Assembly (NCBI RefSeq): GCF_048544455.1
Contig: NC_133537.1
Span: 14,755,541 to 14,819,540 of the forward strand
From: Silene latifolia
Lineage: Eukaryota > Streptophyta > Magnoliopsida > Caryophyllales > Caryophyllaceae
DNA length: 64,000 bases
Reading direction: 5' to 3'
A model generated the notes under the pieces. The model was not told the origin of the DNA. It saw only the letters and a program-made list of their open reading frames with translations, and made no database searches. Position numbers and translations under genes: made by a program. Below, in pieces: positions 22,246 through 34,587 of the stretch (positions are counted from its first letter, which is position 1; the number at the start of each line of letters is the position of its first letter).

Positions 22246-25200
22246 TCTATAAATATTATTAAAAGGCTAGCCTAAAAATGCCACGTAGACAATGCCACAC
22301 GGGATGAAAAAAAGCCACGTACACAATAACAATGTGACTTGGCAAACTAATATGACATGTATTATCCAATTTATTATTATATTGCATTAATTTAAAATAC
22401 TTATTTTCTTTAAAAATCCATCCATATTCCATTAGCTTTAAATTTAATTAACTAAAAAAACTACAATAAAAAAATATGCATTAATTATAAGTTATAATTT
22501 CAAAATATTTCATATGAAGTAGTATTATATGTGTTCGAAAAAAAAACAAAAAAAAAACTGAATACATAAGAAATTAAGAACGAAGATGAATAAATGAAGT
22601 TGAAAACAAAAAAAAAATTGTATTGTCACTAATTCTCTACTTTTTTTAAAGGCATTAATTCACTATTGTTGTTACTATAACTTTGTTGTATATAGAAGAT
22701 GTTTTACAGAACTACTTAATCGACAAATGAGTAATAAAGATCATATTAAATATTTTCTTAGGAAAATATAAAATATATGGAAAATTAAATATTTATTTAA
22801 TTTAAGTAATTTACAATCAAATTCTCTAAATACTTAAGTGAAATTAAACACTAATAATAGAATTTTAAAAGGGTAGTAATACCGTGTATGTAGTTCATGA
22901 AATTATTTCCCGTAAAGGATAAGGTTTTGGAAAATATAAAATATATGGAAAAGAAAATATTTATTTAATTTAAGTAATTTGGAAACAAATTCTGTAAATA
23001 CTTAAGTAAATATACAATATAGTTAAAAGGTTAGATTAAAGCATTTAATTTAATTTCACATGGCATTAGCATTTAATATTTTACAACCCATTAATTTCTA
23101 TTATTTTTATTGATTATTTAATTATTTATTAATTATTATTAGATTATTGGTTATTTGATATAATTCTTAAAAAATGAATGATTACTAAAAGTCCTTACAA
23201 AAATGTCATTACATATTGTGTAACATACAAATAAAGAAAATCAAAAGACATCATTAATATTCTTAAATTAAATGTATATATTAAAGATGTGATGAGCTAA
23301 TAAAACCAAGAAAAGATGTAACTTAACAAAATTCACATAAAAGTTTCATAATTACAATTATATTTCACATTTTAATTGAAATTTTTGGAAGAGAACATAG
23401 TTGTTAGTGAATCGGTTAAATTTTTTTCATATTAACACGACTCATAAAATTAAAGTATACATTTATTTATTTCTGTAAAATTTATATAATAAATAGTATA
23501 AAAAGGCTAACATTGAGTACATTTTTAAATGACATGTGATATAATCACATGATTTCAAGAAGTCATATTACAAGTCTCATCATCATAATTATTTTCTTTT
23601 ATGTCCCCTAATATTTATTCTTACAATTACAATATTAGAAAAAATTAAAGAAGACAATAAACTTTTTATCTTCTTCCACTTCAATACTTTATTCAATTCA
23701 CCACAAGCATTTAACCATACTTTTCATCTTCATTCTCCATAACTCATTTCTCAAGTTTCTTTATAATCATTCATATTTTTAGTTTACCTTAAAACTTTTG
23801 ATGATATTATGACTTCTTAGTTACTATTTTTTTTCTTGAGATGATAATGTTTATTCCATGAGCACAACAATAGACATGCATTTTTATTATAATTTTTTAT
23901 CAACCTACAACTCATTCGTTTTTCTCATGTTCTTTTTTCCATTATAAGATTTTACTATATTGGTGAAACTCATTTGATAATATTTTAAATATACCCGGTA
24001 TACATATCTTATGCAATTTTATATTTCGTGTACAATTGATTTTGACATAATACTAATTTGTACATATTGATTGAATTTTCAGGAGCATGACATACTTGGA
24101 GATCAATACGTGCAAATGACAATCGACAAGTATGCGGATTTTTTAAGAGGATGATGTTTCTCATTTTTTTCCTTTGGAATTTTTTTGGGAGATTTTCCTA
24201 TTTTAATTATTAATACAAAACTCATTTGATAATATTTTACATATACTCGGTATATCTTATGCAATTTTGTATTTCGTGTATTGATTTTGGCATAATACTA
24301 ATTTGTACAATTGATTGAATTTTCAAGAGCATGACATACTTGGAGATCAATACGTGCAATAACAATCGACAAATATGTGGATTTTTTAAGAGGTAGCATG
24401 ATGTTTCTCTTTTTTTTTTTTTTCTTGGAATTTCTTTTTTTTGGGAGATTTTCCTATTTTAATTATTAATACATGATAATCGGTGAGTACATAACACAAT
24501 TTAAGAATTATCAATTTTTATATTTCAGATATTAGTTCAATATCAGTTAACACGATAGTTGATGTTGGATGACGTGTTCATATGAATGATCAAATCTGAA
24601 GCTCTTGAATGGAGTAATCACCATATTGAGGATGTATTTTTATGTCGTTGATCATTTTAATTGATATTAGCCTATCTATTTTTGTTCCAATAATTATGCT
24701 AAGGTTTTTAGCTTATTAGTTATTCTTGGCCTTTTATTTGTAGTGATAATATCGACACAACATTAACGGATAATTCTTACAAGAGAAAAAAAAAACATCA
24801 AATGATAATTATATTTGAAATGGAGAGACACGTATTCAATGTATTCAATTACTATATTTCTTTTAGCTATTGAAGGAGAAGAACTTGACCGCCTTTGGTA
24901 AATTGGCGGTTAAGAAACTCCTCAATCTCCGGAGCACCAATATATTAATGTTACATAATACAAAACCCATGTATAAGTATTAATCATTGATTTCTATATA
25001 AACAATTTATGTCCATATACATGTAATTAGACTATTTAATTTGAGTATGATGAATTGAGAATGCAAATCATTACTGAATTTACGAGTTAACATAAATCAT
25101 GAATCATCAGAGCAATGAGCAGCGTCATCCGTTCAACATATACATTCAAAAAAACTCTCTATTAAATGCCTAAATCCCATTAATTTACTAGGTTGTTAAT

Positions 25201-25473
25201 AGAGGAGAAGAAGAGTTACTCATGATTAGATTTTTTTTTTGTATCTTTTACAAAGAACCACATTTTAGCGACAAATACAATGCCTCTATTCCCCACTAAT
25301 CTCATATTATTATTATTTATATTACCGTGTTATTATGTTCAATCTCATAATTTACATCCTATTTTATCGTCTGCAATGTTTTCAAATCAAAATATATTTT
25401 ATACAAGTAGTATAAATAAAAAAAAAAGGGAATTTGTATAGGACCCGTGATTTTTCACGGGTTTTAAAACTAG
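22246..25473 (+). mobile_element. Non-autonomous Helitron (3.23 kb)
   Basis: The 5' end TCTATAAATATTATTAAAAG is preceded by A. The 3' end is a clean hairpin ACCCGTGATTTTTCACGGGT followed by TTTAAAACTAG and T. These are TC...CTAG termini with an A^T target. The first 750 bp match the inverted fragment at 8438-9280. No Rep/helicase domain is visible. Inside are an imperfect 170-bp duplication (22755-23010) and a 255-bp duplication (23960-24470). Confidence 0.8.
23960..24470 (+). repeat. 255-bp tandem duplication with an exon-like segment
   Basis: Both copies read AAACTCATTTGATAATATTTT, later TTGAATTTTCA, then an exon-like stretch after the AG (EHDILGDQYVQMTIDKYADF in copy 1, 24083-24145). Copy 2 (24335-24395) has small changes that break the frame. 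I do not recognise the source gene. It may be a captured exon. Confidence 0.6.
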
Positions 25474-25889
25474 TTTTTTGTTTAAAAACCACATATTAAG
25501 TTGAAAATCCAACATATAAAAGGTAAACAAATATTAAAAACCCAAATTTCTAAAGTTAAAATGTAAATATTAATATTAGATAATTCACCTTTTAATTTGT
25601 AAATTATGTGCTTTTAATTTAATAATTAGACATTTTAATTTAATATCCAATATTTATAAGCCAAAGTCATAAGCTTCACTTTTGATCTTGATGAAATATC
25701 AATTTATCATGAAATTATGATTAAGTAACTTGTGTGCTGAAAAATCACCAAATCATGAACATGGTACAACACGGGAGACATGGAGTGGGACCCAAGTGAG
25801 ATAAACTCGTGATTTTCAATTTGGTCTAAGCCACGTTTTCTTAATATTACTTTCCCATTTTTTTTTTATCAAAACTCTCTGGTTGGACT

Positions 25890-26297
25890 AGTTCCTCTTA
25901 TTGGGCCCGTCCTATGTTATAGGACGGTCCTATAGGAGAGTAGTTGTTCCTCCCTTGATATCAAACTCTATTCCTTTCCTTTACAAGTTTAGAATGAACC
26001 AAATAATTTTAGAAAGCAATAGATTCTCGATCCCATAACTCTATCATTTTATGGTATCATATTTCATTCCATTCCATTCCATTTCTTTACCTTAAACCAA
26101 ACGACCCCAAAGAATGTATACTAAAGGAATGGAGCTTATAACCTTGGTGAAAATCAGGTGGGTGTGAGATTTCAACGGATTGGAATGGAGTTAGATTCTA
26201 ATTGATTCTAACTCCATTTCAAGATAACCAAACTAAACATTTGAATGGACCAAATCCATTCTAACCCATTCCAATAACTCCAACCAAACAACCCCTG
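25890..26297. mobile_element. hAT-type ends, right
   Basis: AACCAAACGACCCCAAAG (26093) and CCAACCAAACAACCCCT (26276-26292), with ATTCCATTCC runs, mirror the sequence at 20804-21010. I infer one or two MITEs with GGGGT(T/C)GTTTGGTT ends. Confidence 0.35.
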
Positions 26298-27842
26298 AGT
26301 GTATTATAAAAAGTGGTATTAATCATAGTTATATTACATAAAGATAGTTTGTATTCTGTATTCCCTTTTTTTTTTGTATGTTCAAACTATTCTTTACAGG
26401 TGGCACATGGATCTAATAGGGCGAGGGCTGATTTTATAGTAGATGTTTTATTTTTACGAGGGGTGGAGGCGGGCTTTGGGGAAGGGGAAGAGTGTAGTCT
26501 CGACGGATACGATTCCTCTTTGACGTTTACGAGTGTGATTTAGGAGATAGAAAAAGGTATTTATACGCGGGGGCTAAGTTGGTTCTTCAATGATAAGGTT
26601 GATTTGATGTTTAGGTTGGTTAGTTGGGTAAAAAGGGTTTGGATATGGAAAAAGGTTGGTTTGATTGAGGTGTTGATTGGAGAAGTTAAATAGATAAGTT
26701 TTATTTTAAAAGTGTATTATATGAAAATAAGAACTCGACAAGTAATATAAATATAGGTTAAAAACCTTTGAAAGCTAAGTATATAAACTCAATTTTTTTT
26801 TCCTTTATTTGTTACACACAAAACTAAACAATCAAATGCTATACCCCTTCCTCCAACCTAATATTCCCTTGGGTCAAGGCATAAATTTTGATGTGGAATG
26901 ATTTTATATTGTTTTTGTGGGGGTATTCTTGAAAGTAATTAAGAGTGTTTATAAAAAGATGTTGTAATGTAGAGTTTAAATAAGGTAGTTACAAAATTAT
27001 CATTGTATATACGAAGAACATTGGAATGGACTGAAGAGAATATATGTCATGTTAATATTATACACAATTTATTTTCGCATTACGTTTTTTACTCAATTCA
27101 GTACATTATGGACACTATTTTCCATTTTGTTACCATTAACAACATTCACCAAACAAATTCTCTCAATTTCCATCAACTAGATCTCAAATCAACCAAAATT
27201 TCTTCAATTATAATTTTTAATTTGAATGTATAACAAGTATGATGTGGTGGTGGAAGAGGCGGTAAAGGTGGTCGTTCTTGTTCATAGACGGTTGTCGGGG
27301 TCAGCATAGTTGGTAGGTGGGTAGTCAGGGGTGGTGGAAGCCTAGAAATTGCAGTACGTTGTTTGAGTTTTTTTTTCCATGTAGTACAAATGTACAGTAA
27401 ACATAGGAACAAATGAGAGGGGCAATATGAGAAAGTTGTACTGCAATGAGTAAAAAACGTACTGAAAAAATCAATACCCATATTATATCACTAACTTTTA
27501 ACCGAGTTAGATTTCTTTTTATGATGAGAATGATTCTAACTACACACGTTGCTCTATTATATCGTCTTGAGTGTACTATTTGGATCCCTCCATTCCTTCA
27601 CCATTTATCTCATACCTTATTTGCTAACCAAACAAGGAATTTTGCATGCTTTTGTTCCCCTCTCATTTCGCAATCCAACAAGGTCTTGATGGTCAAGACA
27701 TTTTGTTGTTCTCTACTACTTCTCCATATAGACATAGCGTTAAGTTAGTAACTGCCTGAAATCTAAAATGACAGTATATCAAACATTAGATGCACTTACA
27801 ACTAAAATAAGTATTGCAAGACAGTATAATTATAACTTATTT
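26298..27842. other. Intergenic DNA, no gene recognised
   Basis: Several short frames exist (for example at 27173-27481 on the minus strand) but none has a recognisable domain. This probably includes the body of the Helitron that ends at 27876. Confidence 0.45.
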
Positions 27843-27876
27843 TAGTATCCGTGCAACGCACGGGTAAGAAAACTAG
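27843..27876 (+). mobile_element. Helitron 3' terminus
   Basis: The hairpin CCGTGCAACGCACGG is followed by GTAAGAAAACTAG and T. This is a textbook plant Helitron end. The 5' end lies to the left and was not found. Confidence 0.7.
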
Positions 27877-28532
27877 TATTTTTTTTAATCTAGATATGAT
27901 TAATTTGGACAATATTTTCACAAAACGGCTATTTTGGTAGGTAGAAATTATTTTGGCAAAAGAGCCGGACGGTCTTGTAACAAAACCTATAGAATTTGGG
28001 TCGTGTAGAGCAGAAACAAAAAGAGTAAATTATCAATTACACCCACGTCAAATACACATTTTTACATTAACTCCCACGTCAAATTTTTTTTTTAAATTAC
28101 ACCCACGTTAATGGCTCAGGTTAAAAATTGCACCCCATCCCATTTTCAGGTGAAAAACCGTGTAAAATGACAGATTTGCCCCCGCGTGTTTCTACTTGTG
28201 AATGAACCTGTTAAACTCTTCATTCACTTCCCCCCTTTCACTTTTAACCCTAATTTCATCCCCAATATTTCCCCAAAATCGTCCCCTTTCAAATTCCCCC
28301 AATTAAATCTTAGAATCTTAATTATTAGTATATTGATCATCCGTCACCATCAATCACGTTAATAATCATATGTAAGTTCCCCTTTCATCTCTTCTTTGTA
28401 ATTTGTTTGTTGGTTAATTTTTAATTTTTGATTTCTGTTGCTATCAATCACGTTAATAATCATTGCTATGGAATTATTCAATGTTGTTTATCCTAATTTG
28501 CGACTTTATGAATTCTGGGTATTGTAGGAAAG

Positions 28533-28751
28533 ATGAGCAGCAACGCGTCTATAGTTCAGGGTATACAGGATAAGATTGATCGCATATTGGGTGAGGCTCC
28601 AAAACTATTTCAGCGTTTAGATGTTGTTTTGGCACCAACCGCCGTGTGGGATTTGACTAGCCAAGATCCGGTACTCGACTGCTCGGCCTCTTCTCGTGAA
28701 TATCCCAAGTCCATCTCACGCTCTGAACCTTGGTGGTGTCGTCTCAAGTAG
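28533..28751 (+). CDS. Coding-like block 1 in the MULE, unknown product
   Basis: ATG 28533 follows a plausible acceptor (TTGTAG) after a likely 5' leader intron. It opens 72 codons starting MSSNASIVQGIQDKIDRILG, a helical amphipathic start. I do not recognise a family. A good donor (GTAAGT) lies at the end, but splicing to the block at 29310 in frame is not straightforward. It could be a captured fragment or a short TE protein. Confidence 0.35.
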   Translation: MSSNASIVQGIQDKIDRILGEAPKLFQRLDVVLAPTAVWDLTSQDPVLDCSASSREYPKSISRSEPWWCRLK

Positions 28752-28773
28752 TAAGTTGCAGTATCCATAAGAG

Positions 28774-29290
28774 TTAGGTTTGTTGTGATTTTGTGATTTG
28801 CAACTACCAGTTTCATTTACGTTCGCAAAATTATGATGCAGCCGTAGCAATTATTATATTTTCCTAGCTAGCATTGTACCGTGGATTCAAGTAGTTGTCT
28901 ACTCAGGGCTTGCTTAGGACGGATAATTGTCATCAGGATGATGGAAGGGGGAGAAAGGGGTGGGTGATAGGCTATAACTTGTACTTCCAAATGGTAAAGT
29001 GGTCATCTGTCTTATAGAAGTATTCAGTAGCAAGTTATTTTCAGAATTATTTTAGGTTTGTTCCTTTCTATGTTTTTGAATTGTGTGCTCATAGGTACTA
29101 ACTTTGTCACCGACAAATTTAACATTCTTAACTGTAACTAGTGGGGTTGAAAGATTTTAATGAGAGGGTTGATCTGATATTTTGATGTTCTTTGTTAGCT
29201 TCTTTCTGCTGTGAACTGTTGGCTCAAATGCATTATGCTTAGGTTTGTTGTGATTTTGTGATTTGCAACTACCAGTTTCATTTACGTTCG
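28774..29290 (+). repeat. 52-bp direct repeat in intron-like DNA
   Basis: TTAGGTTTGTTGTGATTTTG through ACGTTCG occurs identically at 28774-28825 and 29239-29290. The second copy is directly before the acceptor of the 29310 block. This points to an internal duplication within the MULE. Confidence 0.85.
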
Positions 29291-29309
29291 TATGTTTGGT
29301 CTGTTGCAG

Positions 29310-29650
29310 GAATGGTTGCCGATAAACGGGAGGAACTGAAACAGCTGACTAATGAGGTGCTCCTTCTTTTTGAAAGGATCCGAAATGTCTTGTCCTGGGA
29401 TGCAGTGGTGGATATATGCCGTGCGAGTAGGAGAATTGTGAACCTCCCAGAAGGACAGCATGAGTACCTCAGGATTCTGGATGTTTATTGTGATCATTTA
29501 GAGTCCCTACACGAAGACAAGCTTAGAGAAGAAAGGCTTCGAGAGCTTGACTCTTCTCCTTCTTCGATGACGATTCATGTACCGATGAATGAGTGTATTC
29601 AAAGGGGGCAGGCAAGGTATGGAGGTTGGGGGGTTCTAGCATGCTGTTGA
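29310..29650 (+). CDS. Coding-like block 2 in the MULE, helical protein, unknown
   Basis: After an acceptor (CTGTTGCAG, ending 29309) the frame gives MVADKREELKQLTNEVLLLF and continues for about 113 codons to TGA 29650. It is rich in Leu, Glu and Arg with predicted long helices (LREERLRELD), and is coiled-coil-like. It has no family I can name. It may be exon 2 of the 28533 block. Confidence 0.4.
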
Positions 29651-30039
29651 ACAATATGTTGTATTTGCACTGATGTATTTGCACTTATGTAATGGATGCA
29701 TTAAGGGATGTATTTGCACTGATGTACGGTGATGTATGCTAGAGTAGTGTTTCAATTAGAGTACTCTTTCAATTAACAGTTGTACTGTTGAACAATATGT
29801 TGTAATTCAACAAATTTCTTTCGCTCATCTTTGTCTGATTCATCAGTTCCGTCTGCTAACCAAATGCAATGCCAAAAATTGCAGTGTGTAATTGTCATTG
29901 CCATTACAAAAATTGCCATTACAAAATTGTCATTCCCACAACCAGTACAACCATTTCAGACAAATATTAAAGAAATTGCAGTGTGTAATTAGACTCTCAA
30001 TCACGGTATCGTCGTACTCCGTAGTATATAACAATAAAT

Positions 30040-30400
30040 TCACCCTGTCTCTATTCGTCACTTCGAGGTTCATATTTATCAAAGATAAAATTGCTTGGCA
30101 TATACCCTATGTCTTCGTCCTCTCGGCATACGTAACCCATAAAATCAATGAACACATGACTCCAGCGGATACGAGTACTAGGCCTATATAGATCCACTTT
30201 GTGTATACAATCCAAAGGCTACATTCTCTCTTGAATTCATTTGGTTGTACAATGTCGGTGTTAGCCTTCCTGTTGTCGTGCATATCTCGTTCTTATTTAC
30301 TCGTTTTGCCTCACAAACGTAGTTCTTCCACACCTGCATTAACCCAATTAAGGTAGTCACTCGTTTTGCTTTCAACTGGGTTGCTCATCAATACCACTAT
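30040..30400 (-). CDS. Coding-like minus-strand block with a membrane segment
   Basis: On the minus strand an ATG near 30391 gives MSNPVESKTSDYLNWVNAG and then a donor (GTGTGG). A second open stretch (about 30295-30150) encodes QPNEFKRECSLWIVYTKW followed by a hydrophobic run, IGLVLVSAGVMCSLILWV. I infer a small two-exon membrane-anchored protein or a captured fragment inside the MULE. The family is not recognised. Confidence 0.35.
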
Positions 30401-31017
30401 GATGAGTGCTTTCATAGCTACTTTCAATTGACATTTTAAATGAATTTCTAACCCTAATATTCAAAAGAGAACCTAATTATCAAGAACCATGACAAGATTA
30501 AATGGAAACGAAATTTATTGAATACAAATTAATAAAATTGAACACATTGAACAAAAACAAAACAATGGGGAATGAATTACCTTGAGGATTAGTAACACAA
30601 TGAAGCAAATCAAATTAGGGGAAATATAAGAGAGAATGATGAAGAAGGAAGGGAAGGGAATGAATGAGAGAGTAAACATCAAACACACACAAGGTTAATA
30701 AAGAAAGGCAGAAGGGCAAAATCGTCCTAAAAATATGTTTTATCCCAGAAATTTTGAAAATTGACGGAAATTTGGCCGGATTCCGATATTGGGTGCAATT
30801 TGTAAACTGAGCAATTAACTTGGGTGTAATTTAATAAAAAAATTTGACGTGGGAGTTAATGTAAAAATGTGTATTTGACGTGGGTGTAATTGATAATTTA
30901 CTCAAACAAAAACCACTAAAATAGTAGGCCAGTACAGAGAGAAGACGTTGAAGCCCAACAGAATACTTAGTATCAGGCAACATGAAGTGATGAAGCGGAG
31001 GAGTGCATGATAAATCA

Positions 31018-34000
31018 ATGGCGATGGAGAAAAGTGGAGTAGACGTTAGCAATGGTCATCTTTACAAGCTCATGCTCTCTTGTCCCTCTGGTTTCACTCC
31101 CTCTCAGGTTTCCCTTCCCCCTTCTTTCTTCCTCGATTCTCAAACTTAATTGTAGTAACAACAATTCTTTCCTTGTTAACATTATTTAAATCGGTTATGA
31201 GTGCCGTCAAAACTTGTGACCGTAACAAGTAGCTTTTTAATTTATTTGATTTTGGTGAAGGTGTCAGTTGTGTTGGACAAAGCATACGATAGGATCCCGC
31301 ATCCTGACATTATTCTCGAGAATTCAATCAATCAGGTATTCCTATGTCTTCCTCTTTTAATCTGTGTAAAACCGCCAAATCCCTTTAATGACTACTTTTA
31401 CGCACTAATTTGGTTATGTTTTAATCCGTTTGACACTATTTTTTTGTTTGTGTAAAACCGTCTTACACAAGAATAACTAATTCGTTTATGCTAATACGGG
31501 GAATTCCAATCTGATCACACTGTCTAGTGTCTACTCTACAACTGTTGTGGAGCCTAAATAATTGCTTTGATCATACTCGCTCCCTCCATCCCGGTCAATT
31601 GTTGTCCTTTGGTTTTGGCACAAAGACCAAGGAAAGAGGAGGAGGTCAATTATAAAATGACAAGTAGACCAATTTGAGTGTGAATGATCAAATTGCTCAT
31701 CAAATTCATTCTTAAAATAGAAAGGACAACAATTGACTAACCCAAAATGGAATAGGACAACAAATGACCGGGTCAGAAGTAGTATTAGCTTTTTGCGTTG
31801 AGACTCGAGAGTTATTTAGTTTTCAGTATCGCCATTTCTAGAGAATTGGCTCATTCATGATGCTTGTTGACTTGTTATCTTTTTCTTGTCTATATATGCT
31901 AGATATGGGATCAGAAGGCACAAAGTAATTCATCGTTGTATAACGGAACCAAGTTTAGAGTATGTCAGCCTCTCCACTTGGACAATGCGTCAATGCTACA
32001 TTTGGTTTTGACTTGAATAGTGTAGTTTCCTTCACGTTTAGTCATTTTGCTTTGTTAATCTTGTTGGAGACATCATGTGTGTGGAAGTGAGCTCATGAAA
32101 AGTGTTTTGCAGTATGGAGGTCATCTTGTAGAGGATGGTGATGGAAGTCAAATGCAAAACTGTCATGTTCGTTTGCACCTTGGTTTGACGGATTACAGGT
32201 TACTCTCCTCCTCTAGCTTCATGCCAATTACTTTGCACTTTTACAGTTTTAAGTTTCAATCGTTCATGTGATCTGTGCTGTGTATTGGCTTTAGATTATC
32301 GTGGACATTCCAGGATACACGTAGTTCGTTGTTGAATGACACGAGTTAAATGAATATGTGATGGTAGGTCCTTATCATCAGATGTGCGGTGTTTACATCT
32401 GACAAGTAGAGCCGTTGACTGCCTATTGATTACTGTGTCAGTTTACATTTAGCCTTCTCCATTATGCTGTATATATACCCAATCTGGATCATGACGGACT
32501 AAGAGTCCAGGATATCACTTATTCTGTTTTCTTGTTGCTACCATATTCAGTACTAGAATTGTTTCACATGACATACTGGCTTAGGTTTCAGTCCTTACGT
32601 CCCTACTCTAGGTAGTTAAATTACCTCCCATGTTTCTGCAGTGTTTTCTTAGTGAGTGCCACGGCACTGAGTGGTATTGTTTTGAGGGTTGTTCTGTTAC
32701 TAACAAACGCTCTGCTAATTCATATAGGACATTCATGGGGACCAATCTAAATGCGTTATGGGAAAAATTTCTAGTTCAATCAGAAGGTAGCTTATCAATG
32801 GTTATTATATTTGATGCTTGTGTTGTTTGGACTGATGTGAAATTTTTGTGCCATGTTTGTAGCTCTATACTTCTATATGCATAATTAAAGAGTGCTAAAT
32901 ATAACATCATATAATTTTGCCCATTAGTATGTTTGGCCAAATGCATTAGTTGCTTCGTCAAATCTTTCCCTGGGAATTAGAATTGTTGATGCCGCTAATG
33001 CAAGTTGTTCAATTGTGAAGGAATGGTTGTCCTCCTGCCCCTTGTCATGTTACATGTTTTTAATAGTACTTAAACCCATTTCCAAGTTCAAGTTTCTGAT
33101 TGTCATGCCATCATCTTAATTTCTTCCATTTGTTATATTCAAATAAAAAGATTTTCGGATTACTATCATTAAACACATGTAACTGGATTGCTGGTCAATT
33201 TTACAGATGAAACTGTGCGATGTCAACACACTTCAAACCCTCTAGGCAACGGTGCTATTGTCGAGACCAACGATGGCAGAATTCTTGTGCTGAGACGCAG
33301 CAATAATGTGGGGGAGTTTCCGGGACACTTTGTTTTCCCTGGAGGTCATCCGGAGGTAGTTACAATCTCATCACAGAATCTACAGTTTCAATCTTCAAGG
33401 CCGCTTGATCTAAGTAGTCTGCGAGTGGAAATTTTGTTGTGATGCGTTTGAAACCACCGCTCCCAATTATATGCTGTTACACTCGTTTGTGGATATTGGC
33501 TGTGTGTGACCTGGTTGCCAAATAGTAGCATTTCTTGAGAAAAAACTGAACATTTGGAATTATAAATACTTGAAACAGATGTTAATAATGTTCTCTACTC
33601 ATTTATTTTCCCCAGCCAGAAGAGATTGGAATTATCTTTCATGACGCTTTGGAACCAGCAGATCTACACAAGAAAGTTGTTGAGGAGATGTTCGATAGTA
33701 TCATTCGTGAAGTAGTAGAGGAAACTGGGGTACCAACCGAATCCCTGGTTAGTCATATTTTTCATTTATGAGGTGCTGTTTTGGCTTTAATGATGAAAAA
33801 CTGAGTGCCATATATTATTGTTTTTAAAATCAAGGGAGATTGTTGTTAGAATATTCAAGTTATCTGTTATTTGCTTCATTACTATTTATTTTATCGTCCT
33901 ATTTCCTACCGGTGCTCCAAGTAGTTCTTTGTTTGTGAAAACACAAGGAAGATTCTAGAGCAGCATTTCAGATTGTGTGCAAACTGGTACTTTCCTATTA

Positions 34001-34587
34001 CGATGTTTATGGTGGTTATTCGGCTTTCTATGCAGTGCAAACCAGTTTTTATTGGTATATCAAGAAGGGAGTTGAATGTGCGACCAACTGCTTTCTTCTT
34101 CATGAAATGCTCGCTTCAGTCAGAAGAAGTTCAGAAGTTATACGGTTCTGCGCAGGATAGTTTTGAGTCAACTCAACTACACACAGTTTCAAAGGTTAGT
34201 TACCCCATTCTCTTTGGATTGTGTTTTGTGCCTATGTGCTCAGCTTCTTGATTCTCGTGTTGTAGGTTCGTAATGCTTTCGACAATATTTTGCATCTTCT
34301 GACTATGAAAACTTGTATACGGTTAAAATGTGAACAATACATTTACATGAACTATGATGGAGACAGTATATTGGTAACTTCAGATGGAAAATAGCATAGA
34401 TGATATTTTCAAAACATTGTGATTGCTTTCTGGAATTCACGTGTAGTAGTTTACAAGCTATGTAGGGGTTTTGAAATGTAAATTTTAATCCCAGGATGAA
34501 CTAGAGAACATGGCATGGAAGATGCCTGGTTGCCACCATGGAGGTTATGCTTTGTTCAGACTAATGGTGGATGCTACTAAATCATAA
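31018..34587 (+). CDS. NUDT9-like: Nudix hydrolase 9-like protein, nine exons, 299 aa
   Basis: Exons: 31018-31107, 31261-31335, 31903-31959, 32113-32198, 32728-32786, 33207-33355, 33616-33747, 34036-34194, 34495-34587. All have GT-AG borders and the phases join with no stop. The protein starts MAMEKSGVDVSNGHLYKLML. Landmarks are YDRIPHPD, GLTDYRTFMGTN, PLGNGAIVET and the Nudix box, which is split by an insertion: GHFVFPGGHPE (exon 6) and REVVEETGV (exon 7, the REUXEEXGU helix). Later motifs are SRRELNVRPTAFF and MPGCHHGGYALF. Nudix enzymes hydrolyse nucleoside diphosphates linked to another moiety. The exact substrate is not visible. The split box and overall layout match plant NUDT9 and animal NUDT22-like proteins. 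No signal peptide is seen. Intron 2 holds a Stowaway MITE, and a MULE ends 105 bp upstream of the ATG. TAA is followed directly by GGTACGG, so a 3' UTR intron is possible. Confidence 0.9.
31576..31779. mobile_element. Stowaway MITE in Nudix intron 2
   Basis: CTCGCTCCCTCCATCCCGGT on the left and ATGACCGGGTCAGAAG on the right are flanked by TA. The core (GGTTTTGGCACAAAGACCAA) is the reverse of the copy at 43315-43522, so it is the same family in opposite orientation. Confidence 0.75.

Larger units (their letters stand above)
28023..30903. mobile_element. Mutator-like element with perfect 9-bp target duplication
   Basis: The outer bases GAGTAAATTATCAATTACAC (28023) and their inverse ending at 30903 begin terminal inverted repeats of about 100 bp. 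The flanks are AAACAAAAA on both sides (28014-28022 and 30904-30912). This 2881-bp MULE has no transposase. It carries at least two coding-like blocks and ends 105 bp before the Nudix start codon. Confidence 0.85.
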
